Below are positions 35,761 to 44,679 of a stretch of 64,000 bases of DNA, in pieces (positions within the stretch are counted from its first letter, which is position 1; each line of letters opens with the position of its first letter). Position numbers and translations under genes: made by a program. The notes below the pieces were generated by a model. The model saw only the letters and a program-made list of their open reading frames with translations, was not told the origin of the DNA and made no database searches. Origin of the DNA: Pseudopedobacter sp035496935 (lineage in GTDB: Bacteria > Bacteroidota > Bacteroidia > Sphingobacteriales > Sphingobacteriaceae). Where the stretch lies: assembly GCA_035496935.1 (NCBI GenBank), contig DATJED010000015.1:1-64000 (forward strand), written 5' to 3'.

Positions 35761-36306
35761 TTATTGGTCCTCGCATAAGCGGTAGATATCACATAAGTTG
35801 CGCCCAAGACCATCGTAATCTAAACCGTAACCTACTACAAACTCATTAGCTATTTCGAAACCTATGTATTCAATTTCTCCCAAATCAACTGCTAAAGCAT
35901 CTGGTTTTAATAATAAGGTAGCAATGTTAATGCTGGCCGGTTTTAAGGCTTTAACCTGGTTTAGCAGGTAAGCCAAGGTTTTGCCACTATCTACAATATC
36001 TTCAACAATTATTACATCGCGGTTTTGTAAATCCATGGCAATGCCCAATTCTTCGGTGATAGTTCCCGAAGTTTCGGTGCCACTGTGGTAAGATGCCAGC
36101 TTAACAAAAGTTGTTTCGCAAGAAATTTTAACTTCTTTAAGCAAATCCGCCATAAACATAAAAGAGCCATTAAGCACACCCAAAAATACCGGAATGCGGT
36201 TTTCGTACTCAACGTTAATTTCGATACCAATTAACCGGATACGCTTTTCAATCATGCTGTACTCAATTAAAGGCTCAAAGTTTTTATCTTTTATGGTGAT
36301 GTTCAT
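35761..36306 (-). CDS. hpt: Hypoxanthine phosphoribosyltransferase
   Basis: 181 residues, type I phosphoribosyltransferase. The PRPP-binding loop VIIVEDIVDSGKTLAYLL and GFEIANEFVVGYGLDY near the C-terminus match HPRT. It salvages hypoxanthine or guanine. The gene starts 5 bases after the M16 peptidase gene ends, so both are one transcript. The start ATG gives the expected family N-terminus (VNITIKDKNFEPL-like). Length is standard. Confidence 0.95.
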   Translation of the reverse strand: MNITIKDKNFEPLIEYSMIEKRIRLIGIEINVEYENRIPVFLGVLNGSFMFMADLLKEVKISCETTFVKLASYHSGTETSGTITEELGIAMDLQNRDVIIVEDIVDSGKTLAYLLNQVKALKPASINIATLLLKPDALAVDLGEIEYIGFEIANEFVVGYGLDYDGLGRNLCDIYRLCEDQ

Positions 36307-36311
36307 TTTGC

Positions 36312-37550
36312 TTAATTAGTTTCTTCGGGATTGTAAAGCAGTAAACTTAAATTGTCTTTGTCCAGTACGTTGTTTGCAATAGCTATAAGTTCATCAGCGC
36401 TTACAGCGTTAATTTTTTCGTAAACCTGCTTAAGCGAATCAATTTTTTGGTAATCAAGCAAACTTTTTGCCATGGATATTAAAACACCCATACGGTTTTC
36501 TTCGCCTAAAGCAATTTGCCCGATAAACCGTTTTTTAGCTTGCGAAAGCTGGATTTTGCCCAATTTATTTTCCCGGGTTTTTTTAAGTTCTTTATAAATC
36601 AGCTTTAAAGCTTTGTCTACTTTTTCGGCGTCTGTACCAAAATAGATGGAGAAAAGCCCGGTATCTGTTAAAGGCGTATAGCTGGATTCTATGGTGTAGG
36701 CAATACCGTGTTTTTCGCGGATTTCTAAATTTAAACGCGAGCTCATTCCGGTACCGCCAAGTAAATTATTAAGCAATAACAATCCTGGTTTATACCGGTG
36801 GTGCAAATCAAAAGCGGTTGAACCCAACATGCAATGCGATTGGTTGATGGGTTTTATCACTTTTTTATTTTGTGGAATACTTGCTTTTGGTGCGGTTCTT
36901 ATTTTAGTCGTGTTATTTTCGGGGATAACTCCAAAATATTTTTCTGCCAGTTTTTCTATTTTGCCGATGGTGTATGAGCCCGAAACGGCAAAAATTATTT
37001 CGTGGGTATTGTAATTTTTGGCAATGAATTTTACAAGGTGTTTTTTTTGAAAGCTTTTAACAGCTGTTGGCGTACCCAAAATGTTTTCGCCGAGGGTATG
37101 TCCGCTAAAAAGCATAGCTTCAAAGTCGTCGTTAATGGCTTCTTCGGGCTGGTCCTCATAGCTTAATATTTCATCTAAAATTACCTCTTTTTCTTTTTCC
37201 ATTTCCGTTGCCGGGAAGGTGGAAAAAAAAGCAATGTCCTGCAAAAGCTCCATTGCCCGCTCTAAATGAGGCTTTAAAAACGAAGCCTGCAAACAAGTAT
37301 ATTCTTTGGTGGTGTAGGCGTTTAAATCGCCACCAACAATCTCCAGGCGGTTTAAAATCTGGTTGGTATTTCTTTTTTCCGTTTCTTTAAACAGTAAATG
37401 CTCTATAAAATGTGCTAATCCGGGTTGGCCAGCTTCTTCATCACGCGAGCCAGCATTAATAATCAAACAGCAGTGTGAAATCTGTGATTTTACAGGTTTA
37501 AGTAAAATGCGGATGCCGTTTTTTAATGTAATAATTTGATGATCTCTCAT
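36312..37550 (-). CDS. M16 family zinc metallopeptidase
   Basis: 412 residues from the ATG at 37550 (MRDHQIITLKNG). A TTG four codons upstream (37562) is inside the promoter box, so it cannot be the start. The inverted zinc motif HFIEHLLFKETEKR (HxxEH) lies at about 46-60 and the third ligand is in EKEVILDEI. The C-terminal half is the inactive M16 domain. Such peptidases, like mitochondrial processing peptidase or PqqL, cleave unfolded peptides; the substrate is unknown. It leads a two-gene unit with hpt. Confidence 0.93.
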   Translation of the reverse strand: MRDHQIITLKNGIRILLKPVKSQISHCCLIINAGSRDEEAGQPGLAHFIEHLLFKETEKRNTNQILNRLEIVGGDLNAYTTKEYTCLQASFLKPHLERAMELLQDIAFFSTFPATEMEKEKEVILDEILSYEDQPEEAINDDFEAMLFSGHTLGENILGTPTAVKSFQKKHLVKFIAKNYNTHEIIFAVSGSYTIGKIEKLAEKYFGVIPENNTTKIRTAPKASIPQNKKVIKPINQSHCMLGSTAFDLHHRYKPGLLLLNNLLGGTGMSSRLNLEIREKHGIAYTIESSYTPLTDTGLFSIYFGTDAEKVDKALKLIYKELKKTRENKLGKIQLSQAKKRFIGQIALGEENRMGVLISMAKSLLDYQKIDSLKQVYEKINAVSADELIAIANNVLDKDNLSLLLYNPEETN

Positions 37551-37559
37551 TTGTACCTG

Positions 37560-37567
37560 CAAAGATA
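37560..37567 (-). promoter_or_regulatory. Promoter box for the M16 peptidase-hpt transcript
   Basis: On the - strand TATCTTTG is an exact TAnnTTTG match, 9 bases upstream of the ATG at 37550. Transcription would begin at or within a few bases of the start codon, giving a leaderless or nearly leaderless mRNA. Confidence 0.5.
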
Positions 37568-37664
37568 GGTTTTTAAGTTGCTCTAAAAACTGTTGAAAAC
37601 GGTGGCTGTTGTTGATGGTGGATTTGGAGAAGTTGAAATCCTAAATTCAGCGGTATTGTCAGGC

Positions 37665-37678
37665 TGAGCGGAGTCGAA
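37665..37678. repeat. Single copy of the dispersed REP-like core
   Basis: TGAGCGGAGTCGAA, identical to the stem at 20011-20024, 17 kb away. It sits in the 37568-37865 gap, in which I see nothing else. Confidence 0.7.
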
Positions 37679-37865
37679 GGTTAAACCACCGAGAACATAG
37701 CGCTAAATGCGCCAGAATTGAAATTCTTGGTCCGGACTCTTGATTCCTGAATCTGAAATCCATTCTCCCAAAAACAGCTACGGACCCATCAGTGGCTTAA
37801 TTTTTGCTTATAAATCAAACAAAATCAGTAATTTTAACAATTAACCACATAAATTTTCAAAAATT

Positions 37866-38675
37866 ATGAATTTAAAATTTAGTTCTCCGCTTTTGTTTTC
37901 AGGTTTAATGGCTTTGGCAAGTTTGAGTGCATGTAATCAAAACGGACAGAAAACCGCCGATGCAACCGACAGTACTGAACAGGCCGCTATGCGTATTGAA
38001 CCGCTAACCGAAGCTGATGAATTCCCTGATGCGAAATTGACTATCGCGGATGTTAAAACAGAAAAGGTTGGTGCCGATTCGGTAAAATTGATGTACACTT
38101 TTAACGTAGCTAATTATGAGCTTTCAAAACAAACGATGGACAACCACGCTGGTGAGTGCGCAAACTCTGAGCAAGGACAACATATCCACTTTATAATGGA
38201 TAACAAACCTTACCAAGCTTTGTACAAACCAGAAAATACCATTACGCTCCCAATAAATTCTGAGCATTATTTGTTGAGCTTCCTATCACGCTCTTACCAT
38301 TTATCGGTAAAATCTCCAGGTGCTTCTGTTTTGGTGCATTTTAAAATAGATAAGGACGGTAAATATGTGGAAATGGAAAGCGTAAAAGAGCCTATGTTGT
38401 TTTACAGCCGCCCTAAAGGCGAATATGCTGGCAAAGATACCGAGAACGTTTTATTAGATTTTTATGTGAAAAACGCTACGCTTGCGCCAGATGCTTATAA
38501 AGTGAAAGTTGATGTAGGCGATACTACTTTTACCGTTGATAAATGGCAACCATATTTTATCAAAAATGCACCAATGGGCGATTTAAATCTTAAAATAACC
38601 TTATTAGATGCTGAAGGAAAAGAATTAACAGGAGATAATACTTCTATTGAAAGAAGTGTTACATTGAAACAGTAA
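37866..38675 (+). CDS. Lipoprotein of unknown function
   Basis: 269 residues, with signal peptide and lipobox ending LSAC at about residue 23, then a low-complexity linker. The middle contains GECANSEQGQHIHFIMDNKP, reminiscent of cupredoxin-like or FHA-like beta domains, with conserved His residues, and similar proteins are sometimes labelled phosphopeptide-binding. I cannot confirm this. Transcription ends at the terminator directly downstream. It stands alone and faces a convergent DUF4920 gene. Confidence 0.6.
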   Translation: MNLKFSSPLLFSGLMALASLSACNQNGQKTADATDSTEQAAMRIEPLTEADEFPDAKLTIADVKTEKVGADSVKLMYTFNVANYELSKQTMDNHAGECANSEQGQHIHFIMDNKPYQALYKPENTITLPINSEHYLLSFLSRSYHLSVKSPGASVLVHFKIDKDGKYVEMESVKEPMLFYSRPKGEYAGKDTENVLLDFYVKNATLAPDAYKVKVDVGDTTFTVDKWQPYFIKNAPMGDLNLKITLLDAEGKELTGDNTSIERSVTLKQ

Positions 38676-38688
38676 TTACTTATTAAAG

Positions 38689-38722
38689 AAAGTCATTGTA
38701 AGCTTGTGCTTATGATGACTTT
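38689..38722 (+). terminator. Intrinsic terminator of the 37866-38675 gene
   Basis: A 15-pair stem: AAAGTCAT (38689-38696) with ATGACTTT (38715-38722), an inner TGT/ATG segment and AAGC/GCTT, closed by TTGT. The inner segment pairs by G-U wobble only on + strand RNA, and T follows to 38726, so it acts on the + transcript. It overlaps the 3' end of the convergent gene. Confidence 0.8.
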
Positions 38723-39207
38723 TTTTCTAGAACGACCAAACCCTTGGCCTCAAATAATAGCACTTCTTTAAAAGCATTTATTTTCGAGATTTCTGCTTCA
38801 CTAATCTCGTTTTCAATAGCAAAATTCTTTTGCTGATCTACGGATAGCGTCTCTAACCTAGCTTCACCATCTAAAACCACCTCTTTCCCAATAAGTGATT
38901 GCGGAAAAGAAATGGCTCTGCTTCCAAAGTTTACGAGGATTTCTTTTTCTGTATCGCCGTTAAGCTGTAACCACGTACCTTTTTTGAAAACGTTTTTTAC
39001 TATGCCCCGTAGTTTAGCTTTTGTAGTGTTATTATGCGCTATTATAGCAATTAAACTTCCCGAATCTTTTATGTTATTATCTAAAACAGAATCGCCGATA
39101 ACTAGGCCTTTTATAGCATGTGGAGCTCTTAACTTTATTTTGCCACCGTTTTGACAGCCCGTGACGATCATTAAAGGAAACAAAAAACAGATAAACGATT
39201 TTTTCAT
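38710..39207 (-). CDS. DUF4920-type lipoprotein
   Basis: 165 residues from the ATG at 39207 (the frame runs 12 codons further). Signal KKSFICFLFPLMIVTGC with lipobox ending at Cys18. The mature domain has LRGIVKNVFKKGTWLQLNGD, VNFGSRAISFPQSLIGKEVV and LSVDQQKNFAIENEISEAEI. This order resembles DUF4920, a family also in periplasmic proteins of Flavobacteria; the Cys residues present in some members are lost here. No function is established. It ends inside the terminator of the convergent gene. Confidence 0.6.
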   Translation of the reverse strand: MKKSFICFLFPLMIVTGCQNGGKIKLRAPHAIKGLVIGDSVLDNNIKDSGSLIAIIAHNNTTKAKLRGIVKNVFKKGTWLQLNGDTEKEILVNFGSRAISFPQSLIGKEVVLDGEARLETLSVDQQKNFAIENEISEAEISKINAFKEVLLFEAKGLVVLEKKSS

Positions 39208-39416
39208 TTTAAAGTTAAAGTTCTCAAAAATGAGGTTTTTCATTATTTATTAACGTAAATCGAAATTATTTTACCGAATCATTACATTTATAAAGTTGAC
39301 GCTAAAAGTTAATAGTTATTTAATACCGATGTCAATATGATTTAGTAGTTTGTTAGTTTAAATCCTCCAAGTCAAATAACTAAATGTTAAATTAGCCAGT
39401 CGTAAAAATCAAAAAA

Positions 39417-41081
39417 ATGAAAATCCTTAAGTTTCTAATTGTCTTTGTACTTTTCTCCCCGCTTTATTCATCGGCACAAAAGCCGAAAGTTCCGGTTTTA
39501 GTAAATAAGCTAAACAATGCTCCCGCTCGACCGAAATTGGTAGTAGGAATAGTTGTGGATCAAATGCGTTGGGATTATTTATACCGTTTCGCAAACAGAT
39601 ATGGATCCGGAGGTTTTAACAGGTTACTAAATGAAGGGTTTACCTGCGAAAACACACAGATTCCATACCTTCCAACCGTAACTGCAGCCGGTCATGCTGG
39701 AATATATACAGGTTCTGTACCAGCTATCCATGGCATTGCCGCTAATGATTTTATAATTCAGGCGATTGGAAAGTCTTTATATTGTACCGAAGATACTACT
39801 GTAAAAACAGTGGGAAGCAGCTCAAGGGCAGGTGAAATGTCGCCGGCAAATTTGCTAACCACTACAATTACCGACGAGCTGCGATTAGCAACAAATTTTA
39901 AGTCGAAAGTTATAGGTGTTGCTATAAAAGACCGAGGCGGAATTTTGCCTGCTGGCCATACCGCTAATGCAGCCTATTGGTTTGATGATGCCAGCGGAAA
40001 CTGGATCAGTAGCACCTATTACATGACCGCCTTGCCAACTTGGGTAAACAATTTCAACAGCCAAAAACTACCAGAAAAATATATCAACCAAGACTGGAAC
40101 ACTTTATACCCTATAAATACTTATAGCCAAAGTACTGCTGATGACAACCAATATGAAGGCAAGTTCGAAGGAGAAAAAGCGCCGGTATTTCCTCACCTAA
40201 CTTCTAAAATGTTTAAAGGAAATTATGGCATTTTGAGAACAAGCCCTTATGGCAACCAATTAACACTTGATTTTGTAAAAGAAGTGATAAAAAACGAGCA
40301 AATGGGTAAAGGTGCTAATACCGACTTTTTAGCCGTAAGCTTTTCTTCTACAGATTACGTTGGACATAAATATGGCGTGAATGCTATTGAAACCGAGGAT
40401 GTATATTTAAGAATGGATAAAAACTTGGAAGACCTTTTCAATACTTTGGATGCCACCGTTGGGAAAGGCCAATATACCGTTTTCCTTTCTGCAGATCATG
40501 GTGCTGCGCATAACCCGGTATTTTTAACAGACCATAAAGTTCCGGCTGGTACGTGGGCAACATCGGCAATTTTAAGAAGTTTAAATTCCGCTTTGGAAAA
40601 AGCATTTAAGCAGACTAAAATAGCGTCAAGCTTTAGCAATTATCAGGTAAGCTTTAATAATAAATTAATTGAAAGCCAAAATCTGGATTATGAAGCTATT
40701 AAAGATTTTACCGTGAAATTTTTAAGAAAACAGGATGGCGTAGCTTACGCAGTTGATATGGAAAAAGTAGCGATGGCGAGTATTCCGGATGCGCTAAAAA
40801 CCCGAATCATCAACGGATATAACCCAGAAAGAAGCGGTGCAATCCAAATTATATTAAAACCAGGTTTGTTCTCTGGCAGCACAACCGGCACAACACACGG
40901 CACTTGGAATCCTTACGATACACATATTCCTTTGGTTTTCATGGGCTGGGGCATCAAACACGGCTCGCTTAACCGCCAAACCAGCATGGCAGATATTGCC
41001 CCAACGTTAGCCGCTTTATTGCACATACAAGAGCCAAACGGAAATGTAGGTTTACCGATTGAAGAGGCCTTAAAGAAGTAG
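39417..41081 (+). CDS. pafA: PafA-like alkaline phosphatase
   Basis: 554 residues, signal peptide (SSAQ cleavage near 20). The alkaline phosphatase superfamily core includes VGIVVDQMRWDYLYRF with the first metal Asp, and YLPTVTAAGHAGIYTGS, in which Thr87 occupies the nucleophile position used by PafA enzymes in place of Ser. Downstream metal motifs are STDYVGHKYG, SADHGAAHNP and GTTHGT. It would release phosphate from a broad range of phosphomonoesters in the periplasm. The gene is monocistronic, with a terminator at 41093. PafA is usual for Pedobacter and Flavobacteria. Confidence 0.88.
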   Translation: MKILKFLIVFVLFSPLYSSAQKPKVPVLVNKLNNAPARPKLVVGIVVDQMRWDYLYRFANRYGSGGFNRLLNEGFTCENTQIPYLPTVTAAGHAGIYTGSVPAIHGIAANDFIIQAIGKSLYCTEDTTVKTVGSSSRAGEMSPANLLTTTITDELRLATNFKSKVIGVAIKDRGGILPAGHTANAAYWFDDASGNWISSTYYMTALPTWVNNFNSQKLPEKYINQDWNTLYPINTYSQSTADDNQYEGKFEGEKAPVFPHLTSKMFKGNYGILRTSPYGNQLTLDFVKEVIKNEQMGKGANTDFLAVSFSSTDYVGHKYGVNAIETEDVYLRMDKNLEDLFNTLDATVGKGQYTVFLSADHGAAHNPVFLTDHKVPAGTWATSAILRSLNSALEKAFKQTKIASSFSNYQVSFNNKLIESQNLDYEAIKDFTVKFLRKQDGVAYAVDMEKVAMASIPDALKTRIINGYNPERSGAIQIILKPGLFSGSTTGTTHGTWNPYDTHIPLVFMGWGIKHGSLNRQTSMADIAPTLAALLHIQEPNGNVGLPIEEALKK

Positions 41082-41092
41082 ATTTTGTAAGT

Positions 41093-41128
41093 TTGCACAA
41101 CAGTTGAAATAAGTCAATTGTTGTGCAA
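41093..41128 (+). terminator. Hairpin downstream of pafA
   Basis: TTGCACAACAGTTGA (41093-41107) pairs over 15 positions with TCAATTGTTGTGCAA (41114-41128), loop of 6. The single non-Watson-Crick pair is a G-U on + strand RNA but a mismatch on the other. The T-tract after it is weak, so it could also protect the 3' end. Confidence 0.6.
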
Positions 41129-41140
41129 TACTTTAATCTA

Positions 41141-41773
41141 ATGAAAAAATACATATCCAAATTACATTACCTAACACAGGATTTACCAAATCTTACACAT
41201 ACGCAACAAGTTCAACTGGCTTGTGAAGCTGGTGCAAACTGGATTCAGTACCGTTGTTTTAGCAAAACAGATGAAGAAATGTTGGAGGAGCTACATCCTA
41301 TTGCAACAATTTGTGACGATTGGGGCGCAACTTTAATTGTTACCGACCATAGCCACCTGGTACATTTGGCAGATATCCAGGGAGTGCATATTGAAAATGT
41401 AGATGCCGATATTACTTTGGTCCGCAAACAGATTGGCGAGGCTAAAACCTTGGGCGTTTCGGCAATAAATTTAGCGCAGATCAAGAAACATATTACCAAC
41501 GGTGCAGATTATATCGGGTGCGGACCTTTTGCTTATACCGCAACCAAGCCCAATGATTTCCCGCTTTGGGGTTTACAAGGCTATAAAAAAGCAGTTGAAA
41601 CTTTAAAAAGCGAGGGAATAAATTTCCCTTTGATTGCTGTTGGAGGTATAAAAGCTGAAGACGTTGTTGCATTAATGGACACAGGCGTAGCGGGTATTGC
41701 AGTTTCTGCAGCTATCAATCTTTCGGGAAATATTAAAGAAGCTTATCAAGAAATTCACCAATTGGTTTATTAG
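41141..41773 (+). CDS. thiE: Thiamine phosphate synthase
   Basis: 210 residues from the ATG at 41141; the GTG at 41123 lies in the hairpin and is rejected. TIM-barrel ThiE family: LHYLTQDLPNLTH, GANWIQYRC, IVTDHSHLVHLADIQGVHI, GADYIGCGPFAYTATKPN and LIAVGGIKAEDVVALMDTGV. It couples the pyrimidine and thiazole moieties to thiamine phosphate. No other thi gene is nearby, so it is a stand-alone copy. Some similar proteins act as TenI-type aromatases; TATKPN and the full barrel favour ThiE. Confidence 0.85.
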   Translation: MKKYISKLHYLTQDLPNLTHTQQVQLACEAGANWIQYRCFSKTDEEMLEELHPIATICDDWGATLIVTDHSHLVHLADIQGVHIENVDADITLVRKQIGEAKTLGVSAINLAQIKKHITNGADYIGCGPFAYTATKPNDFPLWGLQGYKKAVETLKSEGINFPLIAVGGIKAEDVVALMDTGVAGIAVSAAINLSGNIKEAYQEIHQLVY

Positions 41774-41858
41774 ATAATAGTCTGCGCTGCTTATACTATA
41801 TATTTATTAAAATCTTTCATCTGTATTATTCAATCCATATTTTAGTAGGAAACAAAAT

Positions 41859-42260
41859 ATGATGGAAATTGAATATAAATTTGATAGCATACCAAGTACC
41901 AATGCTATTATTGACCTTTACAGAAGCTCGGGAATTAACAGGCCTATTACTGATACCGAACGCATTGCGAAAATGTACAGGAACTCCAACTTGGTTGTTT
42001 CTGCGTGGATTAACGGAGAATTAGTGGGAATTGCCCGCTCGCTTACAGATTTTTGTTATAGCTGTTACCTGTCAGATCTCGCCGTAAATAAAGAATATCA
42101 ACACCAAGGCATTGGGAAAAAACTGATAGAGCTTACGCAAGAAAAGATATCGCCAGAATCCATGCTCTTGTTACTTTCTGCACCTGCCGCAATGGGTTAT
42201 TATCCTAAAATTGGTTTGCAAAAAGTAGAAAACGGTTTTATCATCAAAAGAGAAAGGTAG
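41859..42260 (+). CDS. GNAT-family N-acetyltransferase
   Basis: 133 residues, single GNAT domain. The acetyl-CoA loop is YLSDLAVNKEYQHQGIGKKL (about 72-91). LSAPAAMGYYPKIGLQKVEN near the C-terminus is the usual final strand-helix pair. Substrate is unknown. The gene is 5 bases upstream of the NmrA-like gene, and they are probably co-transcribed. Two ATG codons (41861 and 41864 region) are possible; the first is taken. Confidence 0.85.
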   Translation: MMEIEYKFDSIPSTNAIIDLYRSSGINRPITDTERIAKMYRNSNLVVSAWINGELVGIARSLTDFCYSCYLSDLAVNKEYQHQGIGKKLIELTQEKISPESMLLLLSAPAAMGYYPKIGLQKVENGFIIKRER

Positions 42261-42265
42261 TTTAA

Positions 42266-43045
42266 ATGGATAAAATTTTGGTTACCGGAGGCTCTGGTTT
42301 ATTGGGTAGAGAAATTGTAAATCAACTGATTTCCGAAAAGCAAAATGTGGCTATATTAACTACGCAAACTCATCCTGACGTAACGGCAGGAGTGGAAGTT
42401 TTTACTGGTGATCTAATAACTGGAAAAGGTTTATCAAATGCCGTAATAAATACAAAAGCGATTATTCATTGCGCAAGCAACCCGCTAAATTTTGAAGAAA
42501 CAGATGTATTGGGAACTCAAAATCTTGTAAAAGCAATTGATAAGCATCAGCCACCACATTTGATTTACGTTTCTATTGTTGGCGTTGACCGAAGCAATTA
42601 TCCATATTACGTAGCCAAAAAGCAGGTGGAAGATTTGATTTCGGGAAGCGGAATTCCATTTACTGTGCTACGTACAACGCAATTTCATCAATTTGTGCAT
42701 CGTTTGATTAATGGGTTTTTAAATACGAAAGAGAAATTGATACAAATTCCTGATGGGATGACGTTTCAGCCTGTTGCCCTTGACGAGGTTGCTAAAAGGT
42801 TGGTTTCCCTTTCTAAAAATAAAGCAGAGGGTTTATTGCCAAACTTTGGTGGCCCGGAAATATTGACTTTTGAAGAAATGTTCGAGCAATATCTTCAGGT
42901 ATTCAAAAGTGAGATAGATTGGAAAACCGTTCCATTAGTTGCCCCGAGGTACGAACTGTTCCGGTCTAGCGTAAATCTGTGTGAAGGTAATGCCTTTGGT
43001 AAAACTACATGGAAGGAGTTTTTGGGTTCTTTGTGCTTTCCTTAG
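42266..43045 (+). CDS. NmrA-like SDR protein
   Basis: 259 residues, atypical SDR. The nucleotide motif TGGSGLLGREIVNQL is at 6-20, and YYVAKKQVEDLI gives a Tyr-x3-Lys pair. LRTTQFHQFVHRLI follows. Such NAD(P)-binding proteins act as redox sensors or as reductases on unknown small molecules. It lacks the membrane regions of longer epimerases. It is the last + gene before hisS on the opposite strand, and no terminator could be made out in the 150 bases between. Confidence 0.8.
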   Translation: MDKILVTGGSGLLGREIVNQLISEKQNVAILTTQTHPDVTAGVEVFTGDLITGKGLSNAVINTKAIIHCASNPLNFEETDVLGTQNLVKAIDKHQPPHLIYVSIVGVDRSNYPYYVAKKQVEDLISGSGIPFTVLRTTQFHQFVHRLINGFLNTKEKLIQIPDGMTFQPVALDEVAKRLVSLSKNKAEGLLPNFGGPEILTFEEMFEQYLQVFKSEIDWKTVPLVAPRYELFRSSVNLCEGNAFGKTTWKEFLGSLCFP

Positions 43046-43196
43046 ATTTCCGGAGGGTTCTAGGGATTTTCAGAATGGAATGTTTCCAAATTCTTTGAAA
43101 TATTTAGAGAAACCGGCTTATTAGCGAGTTAGAGACTCTTATCTGTTATTTAATACTTAGAGACGCTACGCTAAGGACAGAGAATTCATTTTGATT

Positions 43197-44573
43197 TCAG
43201 TTCAATTTTGCAATCAGCTCTTCAACCCCAACCTTCACCTGCTCACCGCTTTCCATGTTTTTTAAGCTCAATAAACCGCTCTGCATTTCATCACCACCGA
43301 TAACGAGTACAAAAGGAATGTTTTTATCGTTTGCGTATTGCATTTGCTTTTTCATTTTTGCACCGAAAGGGAAAAGCTCTGCATTAATGTCCGCTTGTCG
43401 CAGTTTATTTAAAATAGGTAAGCTAAAAGTCTCTTCCTGTTCGCCAAATACACAAATTAGAACTTTGGTACTTTCGTTCACGGTTGAAGGAAAAAGGTTC
43501 AATTCTTCTAAAACATCATAAATTCTATCAGCTCCAAAAGAAATTCCAACGCCGGTCAACCCATCTTTACCGAACATTCCGGTTAAGTTATCATATCTTC
43601 CTCCGCCACCGATGGAACCCATGGCAACTTCGTTGGTTTTTACTTCAAAAATACATCCTGTATAATAGTTTAACCCTCTGGCTAAAGTTAAATCTAATTC
43701 AACTTTTGCGGTTTTTAAGCTAAAAGAATTAAGATAGTTTAGCACTTTTTTGATCTCCTCGATACCTTTTTGCCCAATTTCAGAATTTGACAAAATAGAA
43801 GAAAGTGAGGCCAGTTTTTCTGAGTTTGACCCTGATAATAAGATTACGGGTTTTAAAGTTGCTAAATCTTCTGACTCAAAACCTTTTTCTAAAAGTTCTT
43901 TTTCTACCCCATCCAACCCTATTTTATCCAGTTTATCGATGGCTACGGTTAAATCTACAATTTGATCAGGTTTACCAATTAGCTCGGCAATACCCGATAA
44001 AATTTTTCGGTTATTGATTTTTATGGTAAAATCCTGCAAACCCAAATTGCTTAGCGCTTCATCGTAAATACAGATAAATTCGGCTTCATTTAATAAAGAA
44101 TCGGAGCCTACAACATCCGCATCACATTGGTAAAACTCGCGGTAACGTCCTTTTTGTGGCCTATCGGCCCGCCAAACCGGCTGTACTTGGAAGCGTTTAA
44201 ACGGAGAAGTAATCTCATGTTGGTGCATCACCACGTAACGGGCAAAAGGAACGGTTAAATCGTAACGGAGGGCTTTTTCAGAAATAATCGGCAAAAGCTT
44301 TTTCGAACTTAAATCTTCACCTTTCTGCTTTAAGCTTTCTGCTTTGAGCATATAATCGCCACTGTTCAAGATCTTAAAAATCAGCTGATCCCCTTCATCG
44401 CCGTATTTACCGGTAAGCGTATCCAAATTTTCCATGGTTGGCGTTTGGATCTCCTGATAGCCATATTTTTTGAATACTTTTTTTATCGTATCAAAAATAT
44501 AATTCCGCTTAATCATTACCTGCGGACCAAAATCACGGGTTCCTTTTGGGATAGCTGCTTTCACATTTGCCAT
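43197..44573 (-). CDS. hisS: Histidyl-tRNA synthetase
   Basis: 458 residues, class II synthetase. Motif 2 region FKRFQVQPVWRADRPQKGRYR, histidine-specific GLNYYTGCIFE and motif 3 GVGISFGADRI are present, with the C-terminal anticodon-binding domain at about 365-458. It charges tRNA-His. The mRNA is probably leaderless (see the box at 44578). The neighbours are functionally unrelated. Confidence 0.97.
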   Translation of the reverse strand: MANVKAAIPKGTRDFGPQVMIKRNYIFDTIKKVFKKYGYQEIQTPTMENLDTLTGKYGDEGDQLIFKILNSGDYMLKAESLKQKGEDLSSKKLLPIISEKALRYDLTVPFARYVVMHQHEITSPFKRFQVQPVWRADRPQKGRYREFYQCDADVVGSDSLLNEAEFICIYDEALSNLGLQDFTIKINNRKILSGIAELIGKPDQIVDLTVAIDKLDKIGLDGVEKELLEKGFESEDLATLKPVILLSGSNSEKLASLSSILSNSEIGQKGIEEIKKVLNYLNSFSLKTAKVELDLTLARGLNYYTGCIFEVKTNEVAMGSIGGGGRYDNLTGMFGKDGLTGVGISFGADRIYDVLEELNLFPSTVNESTKVLICVFGEQEETFSLPILNKLRQADINAELFPFGAKMKKQMQYANDKNIPFVLVIGGDEMQSGLLSLKNMESGEQVKVGVEELIAKLN

Positions 44574-44577
44574 GGCG

Positions 44578-44585
44578 CAAAAGTA
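44578..44585 (-). promoter_or_regulatory. Promoter box for hisS
   Basis: On the - strand TACTTTTG, an exact TAnnTTTG match, ends 4 bases before the hisS ATG. Transcription would start at about the start codon, i.e. a leaderless mRNA. Confidence 0.5.
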
Positions 44586-44679
44586 AACATTACAATTATT
44601 AATTTGTTTGTGCTTATTTAAGAAATCGAGGAATTAAATTGCGCTAGTTTGTAACGAGCGCTTATCATAGTTTTTTTGC

